From Methylotenera oryzisoli (GTDB lineage Bacteria > Pseudomonadota > Gammaproteobacteria > Burkholderiales > Methylophilaceae): DNA of 64,000 bases. Position numbers and translations under genes: made by a program. The DNA is taken from assembly GCF_004661485.1 (NCBI RefSeq), contig NZ_PQVH01000013.1:1-64000 (forward strand), given 5' to 3'. Shown in pieces: positions 48,046 to 56,868 of the stretch (position 1 is the first letter of the stretch; each line of letters begins with the position of its first letter). The notes beneath the pieces are model-generated. The model saw only the letters and a list, made by a program, of their open reading frames with translations, searched no databases and was not told the origin of the DNA.

Positions 48046-48090
48046 TGGGTCGTCCCTAGATTAATTCAAATAAGTAAGGTCGTCCTTACC
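48046..48090 (-). promoter_or_regulatory. guanidine-II (mini-ykkC) riboswitch
   Basis: Read on the minus strand, two hairpins carry the diagnostic ACGA tetraloop: GTAAGG-ACGA-CCTTAC (48074-48089) and GGG-ACGA-CCC (48047-48056), about 17 bases apart. This is the whole consensus of the class, which senses guanidinium and releases the ribosome site. It ends 24 bases before the gdx ATG. Confidence 0.93.
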
Positions 48091-48298
48091 TATCACATAC
48101 AGCATCAAGTTTAGCACCAGAATCAAATATCAGCTTACTTTAAGTCTGCCTAACGACATTAATTAACAACACGATTGTGCACAACAAGTGCATATCAAGC
48201 ACTATTGCCGACCTTGCTTGCATAGGACAAACAAGCAACCCGCTCAAATGCGGGGTCTACAATTTGTGCAGTGCCGGATTTAACTAGCTAATTAATTC

Positions 48299-48326
48299 AT
48301 GCAATTATTGCATCATGCATGATGCA
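48299..48326 (+). promoter_or_regulatory. overlapping palindromes upstream of eptA
   Basis: ATGCAA-TTA-TTGCAT (48299-48313) overlaps the perfect 18-base palindrome TGCATCATGCATGATGCA (48309-48326). Both share TGCAT cores. They lie about 70-95 bases before the proposed eptA transcription start, the usual place of an enhancer for sigma-54 activators. The activator is not identified. Confidence 0.5.
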
Positions 48327-48366
48327 TATTTTACTATTTATTTATACAAATCAATAATGTAGGGGC

Positions 48367-48383
48367 TTGGCACATATACTGCT
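48367..48383 (+). promoter_or_regulatory. candidate sigma-54 promoter of eptA
   Basis: TTGGCAC (48367-48373) matches the -24 element fully and CTGCT (48379-48383) matches the -12 element except for its first base; the invariant GG and GC are exactly 10 bases apart. An IHF-like site AATCAA-TAAT-GTA lies at 48349-48361. Transcription would start near 48394, 31 bases before the eptA ATG. Confidence 0.55.
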
Positions 48384-48424
48384 GTTACCTTGAGAATATT
48401 TCAAATCAAGGCACACCCTATACT

Positions 48425-50107
48425 ATGCAGTCAATGAATCCAGAAGTTATTGAGAATACGGCACTACCAAAACTTTTGAATCAAACACAAGCGATATTGC
48501 TAGTTGTTATGTTCATTATGCTGACAGGCAACTTTGCTCTGTTTCACGGCATTGTGCATATATACCCACTTACAGTGGCCAATATTCCTTTTTTAGCCTC
48601 ATTGGCTTTATTCTTTAGCGCACTGACCGCTATTTTCTTTTTATCCATTTGCCATGGAAAATTCACACGCTGGATATTGGCGCTGTTTGTCATTATTGCA
48701 TCACAAGCCGCTTATTATATGGATCACTTAGGGGTCATTATTGATACCGTCATGATTGATAACATCATGCAAACTAATACAAACGAGTTTGCAAGCTTAA
48801 TCACTACCAGCTTAATCGTAAGAACTTTAGTATTAGGTTTCATCCCGGCATGGTTCATTGTGAAGTACTGCCCATCTCCTACTAATTTCAAAGCAGAATT
48901 TAAATCCAGACTTAAAACGATCCTCTTTTGCATAGTGAGTATTGTTTTATTAGTAATACCGTTCACTGCTGACTACAGCTCGTTTATACGCGAGCATAAA
49001 ATTGTCAGGTTCTACGCGAATCCTACTTACTCAGTATACTCGGCGATAAAATACCTTACAGAGCAATCAAAAATCGCAAGTCATGCGGTGTTACATAAAA
49101 CTGCAGAAGATGCAGTTTTAATTGATCCGATTACCAGCAAAAAAGAGCTGATTATATTGGTTGTAGGCGAAACTGCGCGAGCAGACCGATTCTCGTTAAA
49201 CGGGTATCAACGTGATACTAACCCATTACTTTCCAAACAAAATGTTGTAAGTTTTAGTAATGTCAGCTCATGCGGCACATCTACTGGAGTCTCTGTACCA
49301 TGCATGTTTTCATCTTTAGGGCGAGATAAATACGATAAAGAAAAGGCATTAGAGCAAGAAAATGTCTTAGACGTACTCAAGAAGAACGGCATCGAGGTAC
49401 TGTGGCGTGACAATAATTCAGACTCAAAAGGCGTTGCCACTAGAGTAAAATATGAGGACTTTAAGTCGCCAACGCTTAATCCAGTTTGCGAGGGTGAATG
49501 CAGAGATATCGGCATGTTAAGCGGGCTTGATAAGTATATTGATGCGCACAAATCCCAAGACATGATGATTGTATTGCACCAAATGGGTAATCACGGCCCT
49601 GAGTACTACAGAAGATACCCCAAAACATTCGAACGCTTTACACCTGCCTGCCAAACCGGCGAGTTGAGAGATTGCTCTAAACAGGAAATTGACAACGCCT
49701 ATGATAATGCAATTTTATATACAGACTACTTTTTATCCGAGGTGATTAGCTTCCTCAAAAAATACGACAGCACACACGAAACCGCAATGCTATACATCGC
49801 AGATCATGGGGAGTCTTTGGGTGAGCATGGCATCTACTTGCATGCCGCTCCCTACATGATAGCGCCTAGAGAGCAAACGCATGTTCCAGCGATTGTATGG
49901 ACAGGGAAAAACTTTGATTATCGTTTAGACGATATTCGGTCTTATAAAAATCATGTGTTAAGCCATGATGATTTATTTTGCACCGTACTTGCATCTTATG
50001 AGTTAGATTCACATATGTGCGCAGCGGAAAAATACATGCTATCAAAAAATATCGCGATAAAATCAGCGGCAGTAGCTAACAGTCATTTAAATAGAAATGT
50101 AGATTAA
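48425..50107 (+). CDS. eptA: phosphoethanolamine-lipid A transferase EptA
   Basis: Adds phosphoethanolamine to lipid A phosphates on the periplasmic side of the inner membrane, lowering negative charge and sensitivity to cationic peptides. The 560 residues have five membrane segments (about 20-200), then the alkaline-phosphatase-like domain: VVGETARADRFSLNGY, the nucleophilic Thr in CGTSTGVSVPCMFSS, and zinc ligands in HQMGNHGPEYY and YIADHGESLGEHGIYLH. It follows the gdx gene in divergent orientation and precedes a small EamA gene by 6 bases. Confidence 0.94.
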   Translation: MQSMNPEVIENTALPKLLNQTQAILLVVMFIMLTGNFALFHGIVHIYPLTVANIPFLASLALFFSALTAIFFLSICHGKFTRWILALFVIIASQAAYYMDHLGVIIDTVMIDNIMQTNTNEFASLITTSLIVRTLVLGFIPAWFIVKYCPSPTNFKAEFKSRLKTILFCIVSIVLLVIPFTADYSSFIREHKIVRFYANPTYSVYSAIKYLTEQSKIASHAVLHKTAEDAVLIDPITSKKELIILVVGETARADRFSLNGYQRDTNPLLSKQNVVSFSNVSSCGTSTGVSVPCMFSSLGRDKYDKEKALEQENVLDVLKKNGIEVLWRDNNSDSKGVATRVKYEDFKSPTLNPVCEGECRDIGMLSGLDKYIDAHKSQDMMIVLHQMGNHGPEYYRRYPKTFERFTPACQTGELRDCSKQEIDNAYDNAILYTDYFLSEVISFLKKYDSTHETAMLYIADHGESLGEHGIYLHAAPYMIAPREQTHVPAIVWTGKNFDYRLDDIRSYKNHVLSHDDLFCTVLASYELDSHMCAAEKYMLSKNIAIKSAAVANSHLNRNVD

Positions 50108-50113
50108 CATAAT

Positions 50114-50536
50114 ATGGAACGCTGGATTTTATACGCCATTATCTCCATGCTGTTCGCTGGCTTTACTGCCGTGATTGCAAAACAAGGGCTAGTCGGCATT
50201 TCTGCTGAGCTAGGCTTAACGTTAAGAACCTTGTTTGTTTGTGCATTTATTATCTCCTTTGGTTTGCTCAGCATTACCCCATCTGAAATTAAAAACCTGC
50301 AACAACAGCACTACATTTGGCTAGGATTATCCGCAGCGACCACCGCTGGCTCTTGGATTTTTTATTACAAAGCACTAAAAATGGGAGATGTAGCAACCGT
50401 GGCCTTAATTGATAAAGGCAGCGTTGTTGTATCCGTACTATTGGCATGGCTATTGTTTAAAGAGGTCATCACCTTGCGCATGATAATGGGCGCTATCCTC
50501 ATCGTTGCCGGAGTCTTCTTACTGTCCAAGAAATAA
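50114..50536 (+). CDS. small EamA-family (DMT) transporter
   Basis: The 140-residue product has five likely membrane segments and the EamA motif (WILYAIISMLFAGFTAVIAKQGL start; GDVATVALIDKGSVVVSVLLAWLLFKE). It is a single EamA repeat, half the length of normal DMT carriers, so it would function as a dimer. Substrate unknown. It lies 6 bases behind eptA and is probably co-transcribed, which hints at a link to envelope chemistry, but that is inference. Confidence 0.85.
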   Translation: MERWILYAIISMLFAGFTAVIAKQGLVGISAELGLTLRTLFVCAFIISFGLLSITPSEIKNLQQQHYIWLGLSAATTAGSWIFYYKALKMGDVATVALIDKGSVVVSVLLAWLLFKEVITLRMIMGAILIVAGVFLLSKK

Positions 50537-50585
50537 CATCAAGGATGATAAGTGATGAGGCTAGGAATAAGTAATATGCAGATAG

Positions 50586-50898
50586 ATAGCTGTTAAGCAA
50601 TTTAACCTCTGGCTGTATTGGGCGAGCATTGTCGCTACAACAACCGTAGGCGGATTTCGCAGATCGATCGCTTGGCATAGGCTACGCAGGGGGCACTCTA
50701 CTCTTGCTCACCCTACTCATGTCATTACTGTTGCTTTGGTATCGCACACTGGGTGCCGTTGTTGGCGACTTTCTTGATAAACCTTTAGCCGCCGGTGGTT
50801 TAGCTCTTAGCCGCTATTCCGCCTCTATGGTTCTAATAGGGCTAATTATCGGCTCCATCATGATATTCAAACAATCAGCAGCCAAACATAGCCATTAA
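50586..50898 (+). pseudogene. decayed COG4705 membrane-protein gene
   Basis: Two fragments in different frames spell parts of the COG4705 'membrane-anchored protein' family. Frame one, to about 50650, reads LWLYWASIVATTTVG; the next frame reads ADFADRSLGIGYAGGTLLLL...LWYR and then jumps directly to LGAVVGDFLDKPLAAGGLALSRYSAS, the family's C-terminus. So there is a frameshift near 50650 and an internal deletion joining the first repeat to the last; the N-terminus is also missing. About 100 of some 250 family residues remain. It follows the EamA gene. Confidence 0.8.
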
Positions 50899-51008
50899 CT
50901 TAAGTCTACCTTAGTGAAAAATGTAGTAATGCTTAAAAATTCATCACTTTTTGGCTTATTGCACAGGCCGCATTTACCAATTTTTAATAAATAACCAACC
51001 TAATTTCC

Positions 51009-52037
51009 ATGATTCTTTATTCTATTTTTATTGCTGCCTTACTGGCATTTTCCATGAGCGTGATTTGTGGCGGGGGTGCAGGTTTATTGCTAATCCCAAT
51101 CCTAGGCTACGCATTGCCTGCATCACAAGTCCCTGCTGCCTTGTCCATCGGCACCTCAGTGAGCTCAACTACCAAGCTTTCTTTGTTTTACTCAAAAATC
51201 GATTGGAAAATTGTTAAGCTGTTCTTACCGGCAGCACTACCTGGGGTAGTGCTAGGTGCATGGTTATTAAGCTATTTAGATCCAACTTACATTGAGCTAT
51301 GTATGGCTATTTTCTTAGTCTCCAACTTGCCTTATGTGTTTAAAAAAGAGGACAGCAACAGTAATAATCGCCAATACTCCAATCATTTCTTACGGTTTAT
51401 AGGATTATTAGCAGGGTTTATTTCTGGCTTAACCGGTGCAGTGGGCGTGTTATTTAATGGCGTATATTTACGTTATGGCTTAGATAAAACTGAAATCGTC
51501 GCCACCCGCGCCGCAAATGAAATTCTGCTACATATCATCAAGCTTTTTTTATATGCTTACCTAGGCTTATTTACCCTTAAAGTGTTGAAAATCGGACTGA
51601 TTGTCGCGATTGCCGCAGTGTTTGCTACCTATTTGATGAAGTTTATCTTACCTAGAATATCCATTGGTGTGTTTAGCAAGTTTGGATATGGCGCAATGGT
51701 AGTGTCGGGCTTTCTACTATTTAACAGTGCAATTTTAGGTGTGCAGGAAATACACAACCCAAGCTTACATGTAATGCGCATGGCAAAAGGCTACGACGCT
51801 ACATTGAGCTGGGATGATTTACTCTATAGCGTTGAGTTTAAGTATAACGAAGGGTTTGAGCTTGAAAGAATCATTCCATTGCCCTCATTAGCTTTAACCA
51901 ATCAGGCGTTGGTGCATGCACACAAAGGTGATGCCGCTAAGATTGTGATTGAAAAAGTATACTCACTAAAAAAAGTTTCTCATGAGGCCTACTACTACGA
52001 CGCCAACAATCAATTAGTTAACAAAGTTAAATTTTAA
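51009..52037 (+). CDS. TauE/SafE transporter with soluble C-terminal tail
   Basis: Inner-membrane carrier of the sulfite-exporter/sulfoacetate family. Residues 1-245 form the usual two repeats of about four membrane helices each (FSMSVICGGGAGLLLIPILGYALP and GLLAGFISGLTGAVGVLFNGVYLRYGL with the Gly-rich signature). The last 95 residues (WDDLLYSVEFKYNEGFELERII... VIEKVYSLKKVSHEAYYYD) form a soluble domain that reads like a PepSY-type fold, not normal for the family. The substrate is unknown; methylotrophs often encode several TauE proteins. A terminator follows. Confidence 0.85.
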   Translation: MILYSIFIAALLAFSMSVICGGGAGLLLIPILGYALPASQVPAALSIGTSVSSTTKLSLFYSKIDWKIVKLFLPAALPGVVLGAWLLSYLDPTYIELCMAIFLVSNLPYVFKKEDSNSNNRQYSNHFLRFIGLLAGFISGLTGAVGVLFNGVYLRYGLDKTEIVATRAANEILLHIIKLFLYAYLGLFTLKVLKIGLIVAIAAVFATYLMKFILPRISIGVFSKFGYGAMVVSGFLLFNSAILGVQEIHNPSLHVMRMAKGYDATLSWDDLLYSVEFKYNEGFELERIIPLPSLALTNQALVHAHKGDAAKIVIEKVYSLKKVSHEAYYYDANNQLVNKVKF

Positions 52038-52127
52038 TTCACTACAAAACATGCTGAGTATTAGCCAGCAATTCAGGCAAACAATCATCAGTAATACTAT
52101 AACGGTGTAAAACAAAGGAACCGCCTC

Positions 52128-52162
52128 AAAGACAAGAGATTTTAAGTCTCTTGTCTTTTTAT
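52128..52162 (+). terminator. intrinsic terminator of the TauE gene
   Basis: AAAGACAAGAGA (52128-52139) pairs with TCTCTTGTCTTT (52147-52158) around TTTTAAG, followed by a T-run. Confidence 0.9.
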
Positions 52163-52261
52163 TTGTATCAAAACACTCAAAAAACACCATCAATATTCCT
52201 CTAAAATAGGCATATAAAAAAATCCTTACAAAACATAGATATGGGAATTAAAAGAAATAAA

Positions 52262-52319
52262 TATCAATATATTGTGTTTTAAGTATTGAAACATCACGCT
52301 ATGTTGCGTTATAGTGCTT
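52262..52319 (+). promoter_or_regulatory. nrdA promoter with NrdR-like boxes
   Basis: TTGAAA (52286-52291) and TATAGT (52310-52315), 18 bases apart, form a sigma-70 promoter whose start would be near 52322, right before the riboswitch. TATCAATATATTGTGT (52262-52277) matches 13 of 16 positions of the NrdR box (acaCwAtATaTwGtgt). A weaker copy (9 of 16) lies at 52304-52319, 42 bases or four helical turns downstream, over the -10. Confidence 0.6.
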
Positions 52320-52325
52320 ACACAC

Positions 52326-52520
52326 GGTTCTTACTTTTCAGTCGAAAATTAAGATAATAGGGAATCCGGTGCGAAGCTTGTTCTAAGCAAACTTCAATTC
52401 CGGGGCTGCCCCCGCAGCTGTAATCAGCGAGTCATTTTGTGATTACTTAGCCACTGAATCTAAGGTTCGGGAAGGCTAACAAAATGATGATGACCTGAAA
52501 GCCAGAAGACCTGCCGTAGA
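52326..52520 (+). promoter_or_regulatory. cobalamin riboswitch
   Basis: The canonical elements occur in order: GGGAATCCGGTGCGAA (from 52360), GGGGCTGCCCCCGCAGCTGTAA (52402-52423, the pseudoknot core region), the variable stem with TGATTAC/GTAATCA, and the B12 box GCCAGAAGACCTGCC (52501-52515). A TTCACAC/GTGTGAA hairpin (52526-52546) behind it may be the expression platform. It controls nrdA, 180 bases on. Confidence 0.95.
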
Positions 52521-52696
52521 CATTTTTCACACTGCACTTGTGTGAATACTTTTATAACGTTTGAGGCGGGGTGTCCTCGGCAGATGGGTAGATTCAATCT
52601 ATCCGCCATGCTGGTCTTTGTTTGGCGTATTTTTCTATTGCAGAAGATGCTCGCCTATAAAGCGTACCTGCCCTTTATTAAAAAAGGGAAATCTAA

Positions 52697-55513
52697 ATGG
52701 ATGACATAAAACCATCTTCAAGTACTGATTCAGTACAATCTACACTATTGCCAATGTTGCAGGTAATTCGCCGTAATGGTGCCGCCGTAACATTTAATTT
52801 AGACAAAATTGCTATCGCAATCACTAAAGCATTCTTGGCAGTTGAAGGCAACCAAAGTGCCGCCTCACAGCGCGTGCGCGACCAAGTTAGCTCCTTGAGC
52901 CAAATCGTTAATAACGCCTTAATCCGTCGCTTGCCTGCAGGCGGCTCTATCCATATTGAAGACATCCAAGACCAAGTTGAACTAGCTCTGATGCGTAACG
53001 GCAACCATGACGTGGCACGTGCTTATGTGCTTTATCGTGAGAAACGTAATGCTGAACGTGCGGCAGAAAAAGCAAGCCATGCCGAAATTGAGCCTATCCA
53101 TGCGCTTAATGTAAATATTGATGGCAAACTTTTGCCGCTTGACAGTAAGCAACTCAATGCCATGGTGACAGAGGCCTGCGCAGACTTAGGCAATTCAGTG
53201 TCACCGCAACTGGTGGTTGAGCAAGCGGTACGTGATTTATACGATGGCATCCCATTCACAGAAGTGTACAAAGCGCTGATCTTGTCTGCGCGTAGCCTGA
53301 TTGAAACTGAGCCGGCTTACAACTACGTGACTGCGCGTTTGCAATTAGATTTGGTGCGCGCTGAAGTACTTGGCGAGCGTGTAAGCCATGCAGAAATGGA
53401 TACACATTACGTTGAATACTTCCCACGCTATATCAAGATTGGTATCGCCGCAGATTTACTAGACCCACGTTTAGCACAATTCGATTTAGATAAATTGGCA
53501 GCCGCTTTGGTAAAAGAGCGCGACTTTCAATTCGGTTATTTAGGCATTCAAACTTTATACGACCGTTACTTCTTGCACATTGAAGAGCGTCGTATCGAAC
53601 TGCCGCAAATTTTCTTTATGCGCGTGGCGATGGGCTTAGCGATTAACGAGATTGACCGCGAAGCGCGTGCCATCGAGTTCTACAACGTATTGAGCACATT
53701 CGATTTTATGAGCTCAACGCCTACGCTATTCAATGCAGGCACCTTGCATTCACAGCTATCATCCTGCTACCTCACCACTGTGAGCGATGATTTGGATGGT
53801 ATTTACCAAGGCATTAAAGAAAATGCTTTACTGCAAAAATACGCAGGCGGCTTGGGCAACGACTGGACACCAGTACGTTCATTAGGCGCACGTATCAAAG
53901 GCACTAATGGTAAGAGCCAAGGCGTCATTCCATTCTTAAAAGTGGTGAATGACACCGCGGTAGCAGTGAACCAAGGCGGCAAGCGCAAAGGCGCAGTTTG
54001 CGGTTATCTGGAAACATGGCACTTAGATATTGAAGAATTTCTAGATTTACGCAAAAACACCGGCGATGACCGCCGCCGTACGCATGACATGAACACCGCG
54101 CATTGGATTCCAGACTTGTTTATGCGCCGTGTGACTGAACAGGGCGAGTGGACATTGTTCTCACCATCTGATGTGCCGGATTTGCATGACAAATATGGTA
54201 AAGCGTTTGAAGCGGCGTATGTGGAATATGAGCGACGTGCTGATAACGGCGAAATCAAGCTGTTCAAACGCGTGCCAGCTGTGCAGATGTGGCGCAAGAT
54301 GCTTTCCATGCTGTTCGAAACTGGTCATCCATGGATTACGTTTAAAGACCCATGCAATATTCGCTCACCACAGCAACATGTGGGCGTGGTGCATAGCTCA
54401 AATTTATGCACAGAAATTACGCTGAATACCTCTGATACAGAAATTGCTGTATGCAACTTGGGCTCCGTGAATTTATTACAGCACTTAACGGAAGTTAACG
54501 GCAACTTAGTGTTAGATAACGACAAGTTGCAAGCAACGGTTAAAGTCGGCATGCGTATGTTAGATAATGTGGTGGATATCAATTTCTACCCAGTAGGTAA
54601 AGCGCGCAATGCCAATACACGCCATCGTCCAGTGGGGATGGGCATCATGGGTTTCCAAAATTGCTTACATGCAATGCGTATCCCATACGCCAGCATGGAA
54701 GCAGTGGAGTTCGCCGACCGTGCCATGGAAATGGTGTGCTACAACGCTTATTGGGCTTCAACCGCGTTGGCAGAAGAACGCGGCCCATACTCTAGCTTTA
54801 AAGGCAGCCTATGGGATCAAGGTATTTTGCCATTAGACACGCTAGATTTGTTGGCGAGTGAACGTGGTGGCAACGTGGAAGTGGACAGAAGCAAAACCTT
54901 GGATTGGGATGCGTTACGCAGCCGCATCCAAAAGGTCGGCATGCGTAACTCCAACTGCGTGGCGATTGCGCCAACTGCGACGATTTCTAACATCGTGGGC
55001 GTTTCTGCCAGCATTGAACCTGAATACCAAAACTTGTATGTGAAATCTAATCTGTCAGGTGAATTCACGATTGTGAATGAGCAGCTGGTGAATGACCTGA
55101 AAGCACGTGGCTTGTGGGATACCGTGATGGTGTCAGATTTGAAATATTTTGATGGCTCATTGGCACCAATCGAACGTGTACCGGCTGACTTGAAACAGCT
55201 GTATGCCACGGCATTTGATGTGGATCCTAGCTGGTTGATTGAAGCAGCAGCGCGTCGCCAGAAGTGGATAGATCAAGCCCAATCGCTCAACTTGTATTTT
55301 GCTGTACCTTCAGGAAAAAAACTGAACGATACCTACCTATTGGCATGGCAACGTGGCCTTAAAACCACGTACTACCTGCGTTCATTAGGTGCAACAGCGG
55401 CAGAGAAATCAACAGGTTCAGGCGGTGAGTTGAATGCAGTTGCAGCTAACACCACAGAGCCGGCGCCGAAGATGTGCAGTATTGATAATCCCGATTGCGA
55501 ATCCTGCCAATAA
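52697..55513 (+). CDS. nrdA: ribonucleoside-diphosphate reductase alpha subunit (class Ia)
   Basis: Reduces ribonucleotides to deoxyribonucleotides with NrdB. The 938-residue product has an ATP-cone near the start (VIRRNGAAVTFNLDKIAIAI, about 15-105), a second cone-like part (about 130-220), and the catalytic barrel with NAGTLHSQLSSCYL, NLCTEITL and ICNLGSVNL-type (AVCNLGSVNL) motifs. The C-terminus ends CESCQ, the swinging redox pair. Two ATP-cones are more than the single one in E. coli NrdA, indicating dATP control. A class Ia enzyme needs no B12, so a cobalamin riboswitch in front acts to switch it off when B12 is available. Confidence 0.95.
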   Translation: MDDIKPSSSTDSVQSTLLPMLQVIRRNGAAVTFNLDKIAIAITKAFLAVEGNQSAASQRVRDQVSSLSQIVNNALIRRLPAGGSIHIEDIQDQVELALMRNGNHDVARAYVLYREKRNAERAAEKASHAEIEPIHALNVNIDGKLLPLDSKQLNAMVTEACADLGNSVSPQLVVEQAVRDLYDGIPFTEVYKALILSARSLIETEPAYNYVTARLQLDLVRAEVLGERVSHAEMDTHYVEYFPRYIKIGIAADLLDPRLAQFDLDKLAAALVKERDFQFGYLGIQTLYDRYFLHIEERRIELPQIFFMRVAMGLAINEIDREARAIEFYNVLSTFDFMSSTPTLFNAGTLHSQLSSCYLTTVSDDLDGIYQGIKENALLQKYAGGLGNDWTPVRSLGARIKGTNGKSQGVIPFLKVVNDTAVAVNQGGKRKGAVCGYLETWHLDIEEFLDLRKNTGDDRRRTHDMNTAHWIPDLFMRRVTEQGEWTLFSPSDVPDLHDKYGKAFEAAYVEYERRADNGEIKLFKRVPAVQMWRKMLSMLFETGHPWITFKDPCNIRSPQQHVGVVHSSNLCTEITLNTSDTEIAVCNLGSVNLLQHLTEVNGNLVLDNDKLQATVKVGMRMLDNVVDINFYPVGKARNANTRHRPVGMGIMGFQNCLHAMRIPYASMEAVEFADRAMEMVCYNAYWASTALAEERGPYSSFKGSLWDQGILPLDTLDLLASERGGNVEVDRSKTLDWDALRSRIQKVGMRNSNCVAIAPTATISNIVGVSASIEPEYQNLYVKSNLSGEFTIVNEQLVNDLKARGLWDTVMVSDLKYFDGSLAPIERVPADLKQLYATAFDVDPSWLIEAAARRQKWIDQAQSLNLYFAVPSGKKLNDTYLLAWQRGLKTTYYLRSLGATAAEKSTGSGGELNAVAANTTEPAPKMCSIDNPDCESCQ

Positions 55514-55675
55514 GTAAGCGTCTGCGAGCCATCCATTGCTTTGTTACTGCAATGCTCAAATACTGCGCCGTACTATATGTATTGTCTTGTGTTTTGCGCT
55601 TGTTGTGCCTTGCACTGAATGGCTCTCGCCAGCTTGCTTTTCCCAAATGATCAATAAAGATTTAAGGAAAAAAAT

Positions 55676-56818
55676 ATGCTTTCATTTGAAGATGAAGTTT
55701 ACGAAGAAACGCCAGTCATGGTGCCAAAGTTGGCACCAATGGCAACAGCAATATCAACACCAACGGCCACGCCATTAACCGCTAACCAGCCGTCTATTTC
55801 AGGCCGCGTAAACGCTTCAGACAAGCGCATGATTAACGGCCAAACCGATGTGAATCAATTGGTGCCATTTAAGTACCATTGGGCTTGGGATAAATACTTG
55901 GCAGGTTGCGCCAATCACTGGATGCCACAGGAAGTTTCCATGAGCCGTGATATCGCACAATGGAAAGACAGCACAGCACTAAGCGACGATGAGCGTTTAA
56001 TCGTCAAACGGAACCTAGGCTTTTTCACCACGGCGGACTCATTGGCTGCCAATAACATTGTGCTCGGCACCTATCGCCATATTACTGCACCTGAGGCTCG
56101 TCAATACTTGCTGCGCCAGGGGTTTGAAGAAGCGATTCATACCCATGCCTATCAATATATCGTGGAGAGTTTGGGTTTGGATGAGTCGGAAGTGTTTAAT
56201 GCCTACCAAGAGGTAGCAAGCATTAAAGATAAGGACGATTTTTTAATTCCATTTATCAACACGTTGACTGATCCGGCATTCAAAACCGGCACGCCGGAAG
56301 CTGACCAGCAATTACTGCGATCACTTATCGTGTTTGCCTGCATTATGGAGGGTTTGTTCTTTTATGTGGGATTTGTGCAGATTCTGGCACTGGGTCGCCA
56401 GAACAAGATGCAGGGTGCCGCGGAGCAATACCAGTACATTCTGCGTGACGAGTCTATGCATTGCAACTTCGGTATTGATGTGATTAATACTATCAAGCTA
56501 GAAAATCCGCACCTTTGGACGGCTGAATTCCGCGATGAGATTAAGAGTTTAATTCAGCATGGTGTTGAGCTTGAATACCGCTATGCGGAGGCGACGATGC
56601 CGCGCGGTGTGCTAGGTTTAAATGCCACTATGTTTAAAGAATACTTGCGCTTTATTGCCAACCGCCGTTGCCAGCAAATTGGCTTGGACGCGCTGTATCC
56701 GGGCGCGACCAATCCATTCCCATGGATGAGTGAAATGATAGATTTGAAGAAAGAGAAAAACTTCTTTGAAACGCGCGTCACTGAGTACCAAACGGGCGGT
56801 GCATTAAGCTGGGACTAA
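55676..56818 (+). CDS. nrdB: ribonucleoside-diphosphate reductase beta subunit
   Basis: Holds the diiron-tyrosyl radical cofactor. Iron ligands D121, E152, H155 and further E and E-H (MEGLFFY and RDESMHCNF) are present, and the radical tyrosine Y159 in [12 protein letters not shown]. The 380-residue product has a 45-residue Thr/Pro/Ala-rich N-terminal extension. SD AAGGA precedes the ATG at 55676; 162 bases separate it from nrdA. No other nrd genes follow. Confidence 0.95.
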   Translation: MLSFEDEVYEETPVMVPKLAPMATAISTPTATPLTANQPSISGRVNASDKRMINGQTDVNQLVPFKYHWAWDKYLAGCANHWMPQEVSMSRDIAQWKDSTALSDDERLIVKRNLGFFTTADSLAANNIVLGTYRHITAPEARQYLLRQGFEEAIHTHAYQYIVESLGLDESEVFNAYQEVASIKDKDDFLIPFINTLTDPAFKTGTPEADQQLLRSLIVFACIMEGLFFYVGFVQILALGRQNKMQGAAEQYQYILRDESMHCNFGIDVINTIKLENPHLWTAEFRDEIKSLIQHGVELEYRYAEATMPRGVLGLNATMFKEYLRFIANRRCQQIGLDALYPGATNPFPWMSEMIDLKKEKNFFETRVTEYQTGGALSWD

Positions 56819-56824
56819 ACTAGG

Positions 56825-56866
56825 AAAAAACCGGTTGGAACCGCCTCAACGGCAATTCCAGCCGGC
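56825..56866 (-). terminator. terminator between nrdB and the ankyrin gene
   Basis: CCGGTTGGAA (56831-56840) pairs with TTCCAGCCGG (56856-56865, one G-U). On the minus strand a T6 run follows, so it ends the ankyrin gene; on + it may help end nrdB. Confidence 0.75.
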
Positions 56867-56868
56867 AC

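Noticed and set aside
47667-48059. 130-codon forward frame opposite gdx
   Set aside because: It is the antisense shadow of the SMR gene and its riboswitch leader.
55536-55778. 80-codon frame between nrdA and nrdB
   Set aside because: It overlaps the start of nrdB in another frame, has no ribosome site and no recognisable sequence.
52117-56849. 13-base direct repeat GGAACCGCCTCAA flanking nrdAB (52117-52129 and 56837-56849), like attachment sites
   Set aside because: In 64 kb many 13-base matches are expected by chance; no integrase gene or composition change accompanies it, and both copies lie in terminator regions.
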